NCBI GenBank assembly: GCA_000063525.1
Contig: CT978603.1
Span: forward strand, 863,105 to 927,104
DNA: 64,000 nucleotides
DNA from: Synechococcus sp. RCC307
Lineage (GTDB): Bacteria > Cyanobacteriota > Cyanobacteriia > PCC-6307 > Cyanobiaceae
Direction: 5' to 3'
Below, one piece after another: positions 54,508-62,463 of the stretch; positions within the stretch are counted from its first letter, which is position 1, and every line of letters starts with the position of its first letter. A program made the translations under genes and the position numbers. The notes beneath the pieces are model-generated. The model was not told where the DNA came from. It searched no databases and saw only the letters and a program-made list of their open reading frames with translations.

Positions 54508-55523
54508 GGCATCGCCCCGGGCACTGGGCGACCAGGCTGCAACTGCCCCACCAAACGCTCCAGGGTGCGGCTGGCCAACTCCCCAACCGCGGGGCTTTCT
54601 TGGCGGCGCCAAAGGCTGCGGGCCAGCACCAACTCCTCTTGCAGAGCCTCGGCGCCTTGGCTCTCCAGCCAGGCCATGCCGGCCTGGTTGCGCACTTCGC
54701 AGCGCAGGCTGATGGGCCAGTGGGGTTGGCAACTTTGACGCAACAACTCAGCGAGCGGCGGCCCCATCAGTTGGCTCCAAGCGGGGTGCAAGCTCAGCTC
54801 CACCTCCACACCATCGCTGTTGCTGCGCTTGAGCAGCCGCGCTGCTGCAACGGCTTGGTGACGTTGGCTGTCGACCAACAACAAGCTGCCGCTGCGCGCA
54901 TCATCGAGTAGGTCTTCTCGGCGTAGATCCTGCATTTGACGCAGCAGGCTGGGGGTGGCGGAGAGCTCAAGTTGCAGCAACAGAGCGCTGTTGGTGCTGT
55001 TGAGCGTCTCGAGCTTGAGCTGTCCTGGTAGTTGCTGGCAGCTCTGCAGGTGTTCAGCGCTGCTCAGGCGCCACACCTGCTGCTGTTGCAGGGTTTGGAA
55101 GCCCTGTTCGCGCAGGGCCGCCAGCACGGGGGTGTCATGGCTGCCGGCGCGGGCAATCCAGCTGAGGGCGCCAGGCACCCGTTGAATCACCTCACGAATC
55201 AGCAGGATCGTGGTGTCGGTGCGGCTTTGCACCTCGTCTTCCAGCAGCAGCTCATCGATTCGCCAGCAGGTGCCGCGGCGGTTGCAGGGCTCGGCCACCA
55301 GCAGGCCAGCGAGGCCACCTGAGGGATGCAAGGCCACCAGGGCCACCGGCGGTGAGCTGGCGGCTCGGTTGATCAGATTGTTCAGTCGTTGCGGCCACCG
55401 CTGAAGCAGCAGGTGCTGCAGCCGAGGGCGTAGGGGCTGCCAGCGGCCACCTTGAAGCAGCGCCAGGTGTTGGAGACCCAGCGGTTGCAGCTTCAGCAGT
55501 TCGCACTGAGGGCCAATGGCCAT
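54498..55523 (-). CDS. GNAT-like acetyltransferase-fold protein
   Basis: A 341-residue protein with no membrane segment. The central part (PVALVALHPSGGLAGLLVAEPCNRRGTCWRIDEL..., near 60-95) and the later GSLLLVDSQRHQAVAAARLL (near 215) look like two N-acetyltransferase-type folds, the second probably degenerate. Residues 150-180 hold the helical linker. Similar genes in picocyanobacteria are labelled GNAT family. Substrate unknown. It overlaps ruvX and lies 24 bases after the CofE-like gene. Confidence 0.6.
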   Translation of the reverse strand: MAIGPQCELLKLQPLGLQHLALLQGGRWQPLRPRLQHLLLQRWPQRLNNLINRAASSPPVALVALHPSGGLAGLLVAEPCNRRGTCWRIDELLLEDEVQSRTDTTILLIREVIQRVPGALSWIARAGSHDTPVLAALREQGFQTLQQQQVWRLSSAEHLQSCQQLPGQLKLETLNSTNSALLLQLELSATPSLLRQMQDLRREDLLDDARSGSLLLVDSQRHQAVAAARLLKRSNSDGVEVELSLHPAWSQLMGPPLAELLRQSCQPHWPISLRCEVRNQAGMAWLESQGAEALQEELVLARSLWRRQESPAVGELASRTLERLVGQLQPGRPVPGAMPWR

Positions 55524-55547
55524 CGCGCAACCCTTCCTGCCTGGATG

Positions 55548-56744
55548 CTATCGACGTTCTGCCGACTGCGGACGCACCACCACCAACGGAGTGCGTTGGT
55601 TGGCATTGCCGGCCGGATTGGGCCGCAGTGCCCGCTCCAGCAGGCCCTCATCACAACCTTGGCTGGAAGCCAGCACCTTGACCCGGCCGAGATCATTCAC
55701 ATCCACCACGGCGACGCCATGGCCAAGTGAGGCGGCCAGCTGCTCAACCAGTTCTTGGCTGCGTTCGGGACCCAGCACGATGGTTTGGTCGTAGGGGGGC
55801 GTTGAGCCGGTGACGTCGTCGATCAGCCGCGCTTGCTCGCCGGCCAGTCGGTAGAACCAGCCCTTGCTGCCCACCAACTTCAAGGCGGTGCCAATCAGCC
55901 AAGCCATCAGAACCCGGGCCGGGCCCACTTGATCGATCAGGGTTTGTAGTCCGCAAGCGGTGGCCAGGCTGCTGGTGGGGTGGAAGATGCGGCAGAGCTG
56001 GCGCGCCAGGCCAGAGACCTGAAGTTGGGATGGGTGCTGATAGCGGCCCTGCATCACCGCTAAGGGGCTCTCGGCCACGGTGAGGATGTCGCCGCTTTGC
56101 ATCACCGCAGCGCTGTAGCGGCGCAGCACGGTTTCGACATCGTCAAGGCGTCCTAGGAGGTGGGTGCGGACCGGCAGCACCTGGCAGCCATCGCCGGCAT
56201 TCCAAACCGCATCGCTGGCCGTGAGCCGTTCGGGGTGGCGCAGTGGAACCAGGAAGCCGTCGCGGCGCAGCAGACGACCAAAGGGTCCGTAGTTCCACCA
56301 GTGCACGTCGACCCAGAGGGTGTCGAGAAGCTGCTCGAGATCAAGACCCTGCAGTTCAAAGCTGATCGTTGCTTGCGTGCGCTTGTGGCCCTTGACGATG
56401 TAAGCGAACCAATAGCCGTCGTCGCGGGCCTCCTCATCGGGGTGTTGGGGCGTGATGCGGCTGGTGATGGCGACATCAGCGAGATCACACCGGCCGAGCA
56501 GGGTGGGCACCACGGTGAGCTCGGGAACGAACACCTCCATGCGCTGATGGGAGTTGCTGATCTCAACACTCCCCTCCACAAACAGCCGCCCATTGCGCTG
56601 CTGCACACTCCAGTTCTGCGGTTTGACCTGCAGAGGAGAACGGGGCCTTAAGCGGTGACGCAACTCCAGCCACAGCAGCGTCAGACCAAAAATCAGTAGC
56701 GCCACCAACAGCACGGAGAACAGCGAGCAGAGCGGTGAGTTCAT
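55548..56744 (-). CDS. Membrane-anchored CofE-like (F420-0:gamma-glutamyl ligase family) protein
   Basis: A 398-residue protein from the ATG at 56744. A single N-terminal membrane helix (FSVLLVALLIFGLTLLWLEL, about 9-28) is followed by an approximately 140-residue domain with VSVQQRNGRLFVEGSVEIS-like beta strands. From about residue 190 a CofE-like domain begins: VLPVRTHLLGRLDDVETVL, then SGDILTVAESPLAVMQGRYQHP, and near the end VVDVNDLGRVKVLASS. CofE adds glutamates to F420-0; whether this protein does so is unknown, since the membrane anchor and extra domain are unlike CofE. Confidence 0.7.
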   Translation of the reverse strand: MNSPLCSLFSVLLVALLIFGLTLLWLELRHRLRPRSPLQVKPQNWSVQQRNGRLFVEGSVEISNSHQRMEVFVPELTVVPTLLGRCDLADVAITSRITPQHPDEEARDDGYWFAYIVKGHKRTQATISFELQGLDLEQLLDTLWVDVHWWNYGPFGRLLRRDGFLVPLRHPERLTASDAVWNAGDGCQVLPVRTHLLGRLDDVETVLRRYSAAVMQSGDILTVAESPLAVMQGRYQHPSQLQVSGLARQLCRIFHPTSSLATACGLQTLIDQVGPARVLMAWLIGTALKLVGSKGWFYRLAGEQARLIDDVTGSTPPYDQTIVLGPERSQELVEQLAASLGHGVAVVDVNDLGRVKVLASSQGCDEGLLERALRPNPAGNANQRTPLVVVRPQSAERR

Positions 56745-56826
56745 CCGGTGGTGGCATTGCATTGCTGGCCGGAGGGTACCCGCTCCGGGCCAACGTTCCT
56801 AGCTTGTAGATGCGTGCAGCTTCGCC

Positions 56827-57216
56827 ATGGCCCATCCCAGCGTCACCGCCTTCGTTGAACAAGCGTCAGGTAGCGACTCGCTGAAGCAGCGTTTGCAGTC
56901 GGCCGATCTCAGCGAATTGCTTGCGATTGCTCGCGAGCACGATTTGCACATGGGTGAGGCGGATGCCCTCTACGCCCATGCCAAGCACGGCATGGAGCTC
57001 TGGGGTGTTGGGCACGAGATTGAGGCTCCCAAGCAATCCCCCAGTGCTCCAGTGGGCGCGCTGCTCGATCAGATCAAGACCAGCCCTGAGCTCAAGCAGA
57101 AACTTGAGAGCGCAGATTTAGAGCAGTTGCTGAGCATGGCCAAGGCCCACAACGTGGATCTCGGCCACGCCCAAGACCTCTACGACAAAGCTCGCGAGCA
57201 GTTGGAAATCTGGTGA
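56827..57216 (+). CDS. Tandem Nif11-type domain protein
   Basis: A 129-residue protein made of two similar units: residues 5-60 (SVTAFVEQASGSDSLKQRLQ, then ADLSELLAIAREHDLHMGEA, ending GMELW) and residues 74-129 (ALLDQIKTSPELKQKLESAD, then LEQLLSMAKAHNVDLGHAQD, ending LEIW). Each matches the Nif11/N11P leader-like fold. There is no Cys, no GG cleavage site followed by a core, and no lanthipeptide synthetase nearby, so it is not a prochlorosin-type precursor. Role unknown. Confidence 0.78.
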   Translation: MAHPSVTAFVEQASGSDSLKQRLQSADLSELLAIAREHDLHMGEADALYAHAKHGMELWGVGHEIEAPKQSPSAPVGALLDQIKTSPELKQKLESADLEQLLSMAKAHNVDLGHAQDLYDKAREQLEIW

Positions 57217-57280
57217 GCCGAGCTGTTCACGTGGATTTAGTCCAACAGCGTTAGACCGCTTACAGCTCCCTTCGCTCACC

Positions 57281-57538
57281 ATGAGCCAGGCCAACCTGGA
57301 TCGTTTCTTGCAAGAGGCACGGACCAACACCTCTCTGAGTGACCGCATGAAAGAGGTGCGTAGCCATGACGAGCTGATCAAGCTTGCCGCTGAGCATGGT
57401 CATGAACTCAGCAAGCCAACGGTGATGCGGCATCACTTCCACCGACTCGCTGGAATGAGTGACAACGAGCTGGCGGATCTCGGTCACGACGTCTTCGACC
57501 GGAACTTTTCTGATGTCTTCATCGGCTCCTTTATCTAA
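57281..57538 (+). CDS. Small Nif11-like protein
   Basis: An 85-residue protein. Residues 3-45 (ANLDRFLQEARTNTSLSDRM and SHDELIKLAAEHGHEL) resemble one Nif11 unit. The C-terminal 40 residues (PTVMRHHFHRLAGMSDNELADLG, then DVFDRNFSDVFIGSFI) are His/Asp-rich and hydrophobic at the very end. No Cys. It lies 64 bases after the tandem Nif11 gene and is likely co-regulated. Confidence 0.72.
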   Translation: MSQANLDRFLQEARTNTSLSDRMKEVRSHDELIKLAAEHGHELSKPTVMRHHFHRLAGMSDNELADLGHDVFDRNFSDVFIGSFI

Positions 57539-57546
57539 AAACGCAA

Positions 57547-58092
57547 TCAGCTGCTGTATCCGCTGTTGATCTCGTTGAAGCTGCTGCTGGAACGCTCGGC
57601 CTGATCGCTTGGCAAAGCAATCCCTGTGGCGTCCGACAGGGCTTTTTCAATGCTGCCCACATCCATGCGGCCATCCACGTCGTAGAGCACCTTGCCGCCT
57701 GAGCTCAGCACCAGGAGCTGCGGAACTGTGCCGCGCCAGTAGTGGGAGGGATCGCTTGGCGGAGCCTTGGGATCCACGCTGTAGGGATCAGTGGTCAAGG
57801 CAATCACTTCGGTGACCCGTCCCCAGCGTCCGTCGAGATCGGAGAGCAGGGGGGCGAAGTCTTTGCTGGCGGCACTGTCATCGAGATAGAAGGCCAGCAG
57901 GATCGGCTTGTCTCCATCGAGGGCGTCCGCCAAGCTCAGCCGGGGAGGTACCAGGGCGCCATCACCGGCATAGAGGGCAAAGATGTTGCCGTCGTAGCTG
58001 TCGGTTCCGCGCGCCGCCTCAACGGGGCTCAACGGCAGCAAGAACACCACGGCCGCTAACAGGGCCGCCAGCCAATTGCGCAGGGTGATCAA
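57547..58092 (-). CDS. Thylakoid photosystem I accumulation factor, thioredoxin-like
   Basis: A 181-residue protein. A signal peptide or anchor (AALLAAVVFLLPLSPVEA, about 9-26) precedes a thioredoxin-like domain without a CxxC active site: SYDGNIFALYAGDGALVPPRLSLADAL (positions about 32-58) and KPILLAFYLDDSAASKDFAPLLS, YWRGTVPQLLVL. This matches the cyanobacterial protein annotated as thylakoid membrane photosystem I accumulation factor. It should act on the lumenal side. Its start overlaps the DUF3685 stop by four bases. Confidence 0.8.
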   Translation of the reverse strand: MITLRNWLAALLAAVVFLLPLSPVEAARGTDSYDGNIFALYAGDGALVPPRLSLADALDGDKPILLAFYLDDSAASKDFAPLLSDLDGRWGRVTEVIALTTDPYSVDPKAPPSDPSHYWRGTVPQLLVLSSGGKVLYDVDGRMDVGSIEKALSDATGIALPSDQAERSSSSFNEINSGYSS

Positions 58093-59708
58093 GAGCGTTG
58101 GTCGCCAGAGGAAGGGGCATTCTGCAGGCCTTGCCCCAAACCCTGCATGACTCCGCGTCCCACCAGGCCGATGGCGCGACCCACCACGCGGGTGAGCAGC
58201 AACACCATCAAGCCACCAACGCGGTTGATGAGCAGCTCCACTTGTGGGGCGAGGGCATCACGGGCTTCCAGCAGCAGGGTGAAGGCTTGCTGCCACCAGC
58301 TCAGTTGGCGCAGCTCGGCATCCCGTAGGTCGCAGACCATGGTGGGCTCCACGCGTCCGGCCTGGATGTCGAAGAGCAGCCGGCGGCTTTCGTAGATCGC
58401 CAAGGGGCGTTCCACCAAGGTGTGCCAGCGCTCGGCGCTGTTGATGCGATTGCGCAGTTGATCCAGTTGACGGGTGGCCAACAGATCCGGGAGCAGCACG
58501 GCCCGGCGTAGTTCAGGCCAGCCACTGCAGTTGTTGAGTAACTCCCGGCTGATCAATTCGCCGTTGCGGATCAGCCAGTTGCTCACCAAGCGCTGCAAAT
58601 GCAGGAGAGCTGCGGGTTCATCGGGCGCTTGCAAGCCGCCATCAATCAACAGCGGACGACCTTCAATCAAGGCCAGCAGGCTGGGCAGCAGGTCGGCGAG
58701 TTCTGGATCCTCTTGTTTCAGGTCACTGCTCGAGACCAGGGCATCACCGAGATGCACCAAGGCACCTTCTCTGGGTAATTGGGTGTAGGCACCCACCAGT
58801 TGCTGCAGGGCGCGTTCACGCAACAGAGGTTGCTGACCGCTCCACAGGCTGCTGGCCACTGTGGGATCAGCCTGCAGACGCTCCACCAGCAAGCGGAATT
58901 CCAGCAATAGGGCTTCAAACAGCTGGCGGCGACGGTCCGGCAGCAGCGCTTCTAAGGCCAGCAAGGGGCTGGGCTGGGCCTCATCGAGGCTGGCAACAGC
59001 GTGGGCTAGGCGTTCTTCGACGGTGTGAAGCACCGTGAGTCCCTTGCGGTTGGCCAGCACGATTTGGAGTGGTTCGGCTGGGGCTGAGGCTTGGGCCTGG
59101 GGGATGGGCTCTTGACCCCAAAGCAGGTGCAGCACCTCACGGGCCATGCGCAGTTCACGGCGGCGACCCTCCAGCACAAATCGCTGCAGCGGATGGATCG
59201 GAGCCAGTTGAAGCACGGCATTGATCTGCTCCAGCTCGCGTTCGATTTGATCAACGCCACTGCAGAGGAGACGATGGCCGAGGCCTTGGCCGCGGCGCTG
59301 ATGCTGGCTTGTGGTTTCAGGTTGGAGCTCGATGACGCGTCCACCAGCTGCGAGCACCTCAAGGGCTTCGGCAATGGCATCAGCTGCGGGTTGATCCAGC
59401 AGCCCCTCCACTGAGCGCTCCAAGAGCCATTGGCGCTTGTAGCGGTGTTGCGCTGGCAGAACCAACAGCAGAGGCGTCTGGGGCCATTGCTGCCGCCATA
59501 GCCCTAATTCATGGTCCAGGGCGTTGGGTTCAATGGCCTCTTGCAGCAGCCACAGCAGCAGATCTGCACCTGAGGTTGGGTTGGCTTGGCGGCCGCTGCA
59601 GGCCGTCACCTGCCACGGGTTGGTCTGCTCCCTGAGCTGGCGGCTTAGCGATTCAGCGCCCCAACCCGATCCGATCAGCAGTAAGCGGCGTCCGGCCTGG
59701 ACCGTCAT
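58089..59708 (-). CDS. DUF3685-family protein
   Basis: A 539-residue protein. The N-terminal 110 residues (LLLIGSGWGAESLSRQLRE...LLLVLPAQHRYKRQWL) look like a degenerate receiver fold without phosphoacceptor. A long helical middle follows and the last 60 residues hold two hydrophobic segments (VELLINRVGGLMVLLLTRVVG and GLVGRGVMQGLGQ). This matches DUF3685, known only from cyanobacteria. Coupled by four-base overlaps both to the Fur-family gene upstream and to the PSI accumulation factor downstream. Confidence 0.8.
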   Translation of the reverse strand: MTVQAGRRLLLIGSGWGAESLSRQLREQTNPWQVTACSGRQANPTSGADLLLWLLQEAIEPNALDHELGLWRQQWPQTPLLLVLPAQHRYKRQWLLERSVEGLLDQPAADAIAEALEVLAAGGRVIELQPETTSQHQRRGQGLGHRLLCSGVDQIERELEQINAVLQLAPIHPLQRFVLEGRRRELRMAREVLHLLWGQEPIPQAQASAPAEPLQIVLANRKGLTVLHTVEERLAHAVASLDEAQPSPLLALEALLPDRRRQLFEALLLEFRLLVERLQADPTVASSLWSGQQPLLRERALQQLVGAYTQLPREGALVHLGDALVSSSDLKQEDPELADLLPSLLALIEGRPLLIDGGLQAPDEPAALLHLQRLVSNWLIRNGELISRELLNNCSGWPELRRAVLLPDLLATRQLDQLRNRINSAERWHTLVERPLAIYESRRLLFDIQAGRVEPTMVCDLRDAELRQLSWWQQAFTLLLEARDALAPQVELLINRVGGLMVLLLTRVVGRAIGLVGRGVMQGLGQGLQNAPSSGDQRS

Positions 59709-60142
59709 GGGAGTGGTCGTCCTTGGAGGTTGAGGCTGTAGCTCTCGATGCTGAAGCCTGTGCGTTGTTCAATCGCCTCAACCAAATCAGCTGGAAGTTC
59801 GATGTCAAGGTCGCTGATCCGGCCGCTCTCCAGACAGGTGAGGTGACTGTGGGGATCAGCGCGGTGGCCATAGAGGCGCCCTTGTGCCTTTTCAAGGCAC
59901 TCGATCACCCCATTGCTATGGAGCGATTCGAGGTTCTGGTAGACGGAGGTATGGCCAATTCGGCGACCATCGGCATTGAGGCGATCAAAGATGTCACGGG
60001 CACTGAGGTGCTCGCCGGAGCGCCAAAGAATCTCGAGCACCAAACGGCGTTGGCGGCTCAGGCGTAGGCCCTGTTGGCGGCACAGCCGGTAGGCCTCATC
60101 AAGCCCAGTGGTGGCGCCTATAGCAGGTGATCGACCTTGCAT
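59705..60142 (-). CDS. Fur-family transcriptional regulator lacking the CxxC zinc motifs
   Basis: A 145-residue regulator. The winged helix has RLSRQRRLVLEILWRSGEHLSARDIFDRLN (positions 27-56) and GHTSVYQNLESLHSNGVIE; the dimerisation part has YGHRADPHSHLTCLESGRISDL, where Fur usually has CxxC; here it is CLES, and no C-terminal CxxC exists. It therefore lacks the structural zinc site. Whether it senses iron, zinc, peroxide or something else cannot be told. An inverted repeat covers its start region, and it is 17 bases from hisA. Confidence 0.88.
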   Translation of the reverse strand: MQGRSPAIGATTGLDEAYRLCRQQGLRLSRQRRLVLEILWRSGEHLSARDIFDRLNADGRRIGHTSVYQNLESLHSNGVIECLEKAQGRLYGHRADPHSHLTCLESGRISDLDIELPADLVEAIEQRTGFSIESYSLNLQGRPLP

Positions 60143-60162
60143 GACTCCATCTTATGGAGTCA
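60142..60162. promoter_or_regulatory. 9-3-9 inverted repeat at the Fur-family gene start
   Basis: Arms TGACTCCAT and ATGGAGTCA, separated by CTT, form a perfect repeat that spans the hisA stop and touches the regulator's start codon. Its inner 15 bases fit a 7-1-7 Fur-type site with one mismatch. It is a candidate autoregulatory operator; a hisA 3' hairpin is the alternative, but no T-run follows. Confidence 0.55.
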
Positions 60163-60918
60163 GCAAGGGCTGCTTTGGGAGCTTGAGGCGTCTTGGAGCC
60201 GGCCATCTCCAACCGCTTGGAGCGCTTCACTCAAGATCACGGTGCCGTCATAGAGGGCTCGGCCAACGATCACGCCGCTGACGCCCACAGGCAGCAGGCT
60301 GAGCAGATCGCTCACCGTGCCGATGCCGCCCGAGGCGATCACCGGTGTTGAGCTGGCTTCCACCATGGCCCGTAGCGCCGTCAGGTTGGGGCCAGCCAAG
60401 GTGCCATCGGTGGCGATGTCGGTGCTGACAATCGCTGCCAGGCCAAGGCCTTCAAAACGCTTGGCCAGACTGGTGGCCTCGGTGTCGGTGTCGGTGATCC
60501 AGCCGCGGGTGGCCACCTTGCCGTTGCGCGCATCAATCCCCACCACAATCCGGCCGGGATAACGGGCCGCGAGTTGCTCCACCAGCTCCGGTTGCTCTAG
60601 GGCCACCGTGCCGAGAATCACCCGGTCCAAGCCGAAGCTCAACAGGGCTTCCGCCCGCTCGAGACTGCGAACCCCGCCCCCGAGCTGCACAGGAATGGAG
60701 AGGGCAGCCGTGATGGCGCGGACGGCGGAATCATTGGTGGGCTCCCCGCTGCGGGCCCCATCGAGGTCCACCAAATGCAATCGGCTGGCACCTTGGCGCT
60801 GCCATTCGAGTGCTTGCGCCACCGGGTCTTCACTGAAGCGGGTGACCTGGTCGTAATCGCCTTGATGAAGCCTGACGCAGGAGCCTTGCAGCAGGTCGAT
60901 GGCGGGAATGATCTGCAT
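60160..60918 (-). CDS. hisA: Phosphoribosylformimino-5-aminoimidazole carboxamide ribotide isomerase
   Basis: A 252-residue (beta/alpha)8-barrel enzyme, the fourth step of histidine synthesis. It has the N-terminal IIPAIDLLQGSCVRLHQGDY with the catalytic Asp (near residue 8), VQLGGGVRSLERAEALL near 77, VVGIDARNGKVATRGW near 125 with the second Asp, and SGGIGTVSDLL near 195. Complete. It is the first gene of the run hisA - Fur-type - DUF3685 - PSI factor. Confidence 0.95.
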   Translation of the reverse strand: MQIIPAIDLLQGSCVRLHQGDYDQVTRFSEDPVAQALEWQRQGASRLHLVDLDGARSGEPTNDSAVRAITAALSIPVQLGGGVRSLERAEALLSFGLDRVILGTVALEQPELVEQLAARYPGRIVVGIDARNGKVATRGWITDTDTEATSLAKRFEGLGLAAIVSTDIATDGTLAGPNLTALRAMVEASSTPVIASGGIGTVSDLLSLLPVGVSGVIVGRALYDGTVILSEALQAVGDGRLQDASSSQSSPC

Positions 60919-60995
60919 GGGGCAGGGCGATCACTGCCGCCATCCTCACCAACGGCCGTCAGCGCAGAATGCTGCGGCATCGCAGCGGGAGAACG

Positions 60996-61916
60996 ATGGA
61001 AATCCTGATGATGGGCGGCACCCGCTTTGTTGGCCGGCCGCTGGTGGGTCATTTGTTGCGCTCTGGTCACCAGGTCTGCCTGTTCACCCGCGGTAAGCAG
61101 CCCCTGCCCGAGGGGGTGGAACACATCCGTGGCGATCGCAGTGATGCTGAGGGCTTGGCAGCTCTCAAGGGCCGCCAGTTCGATGTGATCGTCGACAGCT
61201 CTGGCCGCACCCTGACGGATACGCAAAGCGTTGTGGCCATCACAGGCGCCCCGCGCCATCGCCTCGTCTATGTGAGCTCAGCTGGCGTGTATGCCGACAA
61301 CGCCCGCTTGCCGCTCGATGAGTCGGCTCCCACCGACCCGGCCAGCCGCCACGCTGGTAAGGCGGAAACCGAAACCTGGTTGCAGGCCGAAGGCATTCCC
61401 TTCACCAGCTTTCGCCCGACCTACATCTACGGGCCTGGGAACTACAACCCCGTCGAGAACTGGTTTTTTGATCGCATCGTGCACGGACGCCCTGTGCCCA
61501 TCCCCGGTGATGGAACCACCATCACCCAGCTCGGCCATGTGGAGGATCTGGCTACCGCCATGGCCCGTTGCCTCGAGGTCGATGCTGCCGCTAATCGCAT
61601 CTACAACTGCACCGATACCCATGGGGTGACGTTCCGCGGTCTGGTGGCTGCTGCTGCGCGCGCCTGCGGCAAAGATCCAGAGCAGGTGGAGCTGCGCAGC
61701 TTTGATCCCAGCGGCCTCGATCCCAAAGCCCGCAAAGCGTTCCCGCTGCGGTTGACCCACTTTCTGACCTCAGTGGAGCGTTTGCGCAAGGAATTGGCCT
61801 GGACGCCACAGTTTGATCTCGAGGCCGGTTTGCGCGATAGCTACAGCAAAGACCACAGCCAGCGGCCCGCCGCTGATGTGGATTTCAGCCGCGACGACAG
61901 CTTGTTTCAGGCCTGA
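60996..61916 (+). CDS. CSP41-like NAD-dependent epimerase/dehydratase family protein
   Basis: A 306-residue SDR-fold protein from the ATG at 60996. The Rossmann motif is MMGGTRFVGRPLVGHLL (residues 5-21); VYVSSAGVYADNARLPLDE follows near 95, without the YxxxK catalytic pair of true epimerases, and RPTYIYGPGNYNPVENWFFD near 150. This is the pattern of CSP41-type proteins, which in plastids bind and cut RNA at stem-loops. Enzyme or RNA-binding role is not settled by sequence. Confidence 0.82.
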   Translation: MEILMMGGTRFVGRPLVGHLLRSGHQVCLFTRGKQPLPEGVEHIRGDRSDAEGLAALKGRQFDVIVDSSGRTLTDTQSVVAITGAPRHRLVYVSSAGVYADNARLPLDESAPTDPASRHAGKAETETWLQAEGIPFTSFRPTYIYGPGNYNPVENWFFDRIVHGRPVPIPGDGTTITQLGHVEDLATAMARCLEVDAAANRIYNCTDTHGVTFRGLVAAAARACGKDPEQVELRSFDPSGLDPKARKAFPLRLTHFLTSVERLRKELAWTPQFDLEAGLRDSYSKDHSQRPAADVDFSRDDSLFQA

Positions 61917-62428
61917 CGCGCGTAGCCAACCGCTGACCACAGGGCAAGGACCAGCGAGGGCCAGAACAGCCACCAACCCAGGCTTTGCAGCCCAGCAGCC
62001 CATGGCCAGGTCGCTGGCCACAGCATCAACAGCAGGGCGGCAAATTGCAGCACCGTTTTGGCTTTAGCGCTGGTCGAGGCCGGTCCTCCGCTGCTCAGAC
62101 CGCTGCGCCAGCCGGTGATCAGCAATTCGCGTGCCAACAGCAACCAGATGGCCCAGAGCGGCAGCACCTGATCAGCTGCGAGCCAGAGCAGGGCCGCGCT
62201 GATCAGAATTTTGTCGGTGAGCGGATCGAGCCGTGCCCCCCAGCTGCTGCCACCACCGGCCCGCCGTGCCAGCCAACCATCGGCTGCATCGCTAAGACCG
62301 CCCAGCACCAGCAGCCACCAGGCCAAGGCGGCGTGTCCTGCCATCAACGCGATCAGCAAGGGCAGGCCGAGCACGGCCCGCATCACCGTGAGCCCATCGG
62401 CCCATTGACGCAGACGGACAGATCTCAT
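61907..62428 (-). CDS. pgsA: CDP-diacylglycerol-glycerol-3-phosphate 3-phosphatidyltransferase
   Basis: A 173-residue membrane enzyme that makes phosphatidylglycerol phosphate, precursor of the only phospholipid of thylakoids. The CDP-alcohol phosphotransferase signature is complete: DAADGWLARRAGGGSSWGAR-LDPLTDK (D-x2-DG-x2-AR-x8-G-x3-D-x3-D), at about residues 46-72. About five hydrophobic helices are seen. The start is the ATG at 62428 (a GTG lies one codon before). It is convergent with the CSP41-like gene and overlaps it by ten bases. Confidence 0.92.
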   Translation of the reverse strand: MRSVRLRQWADGLTVMRAVLGLPLLIALMAGHAALAWWLLVLGGLSDAADGWLARRAGGGSSWGARLDPLTDKILISAALLWLAADQVLPLWAIWLLLARELLITGWRSGLSSGGPASTSAKAKTVLQFAALLLMLWPATWPWAAGLQSLGWWLFWPSLVLALWSAVGYARQA

Positions 62429-62463
62429 CACCGCAGCACAATGGGAACAGACGGGATCAGCCC

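Noticed and set aside
56827-57538. Reading the Nif11 genes as prochlorosin/lanthipeptide precursors
   Set aside because: No Cys residues, no core peptide and no lanthipeptide synthetase in the window.
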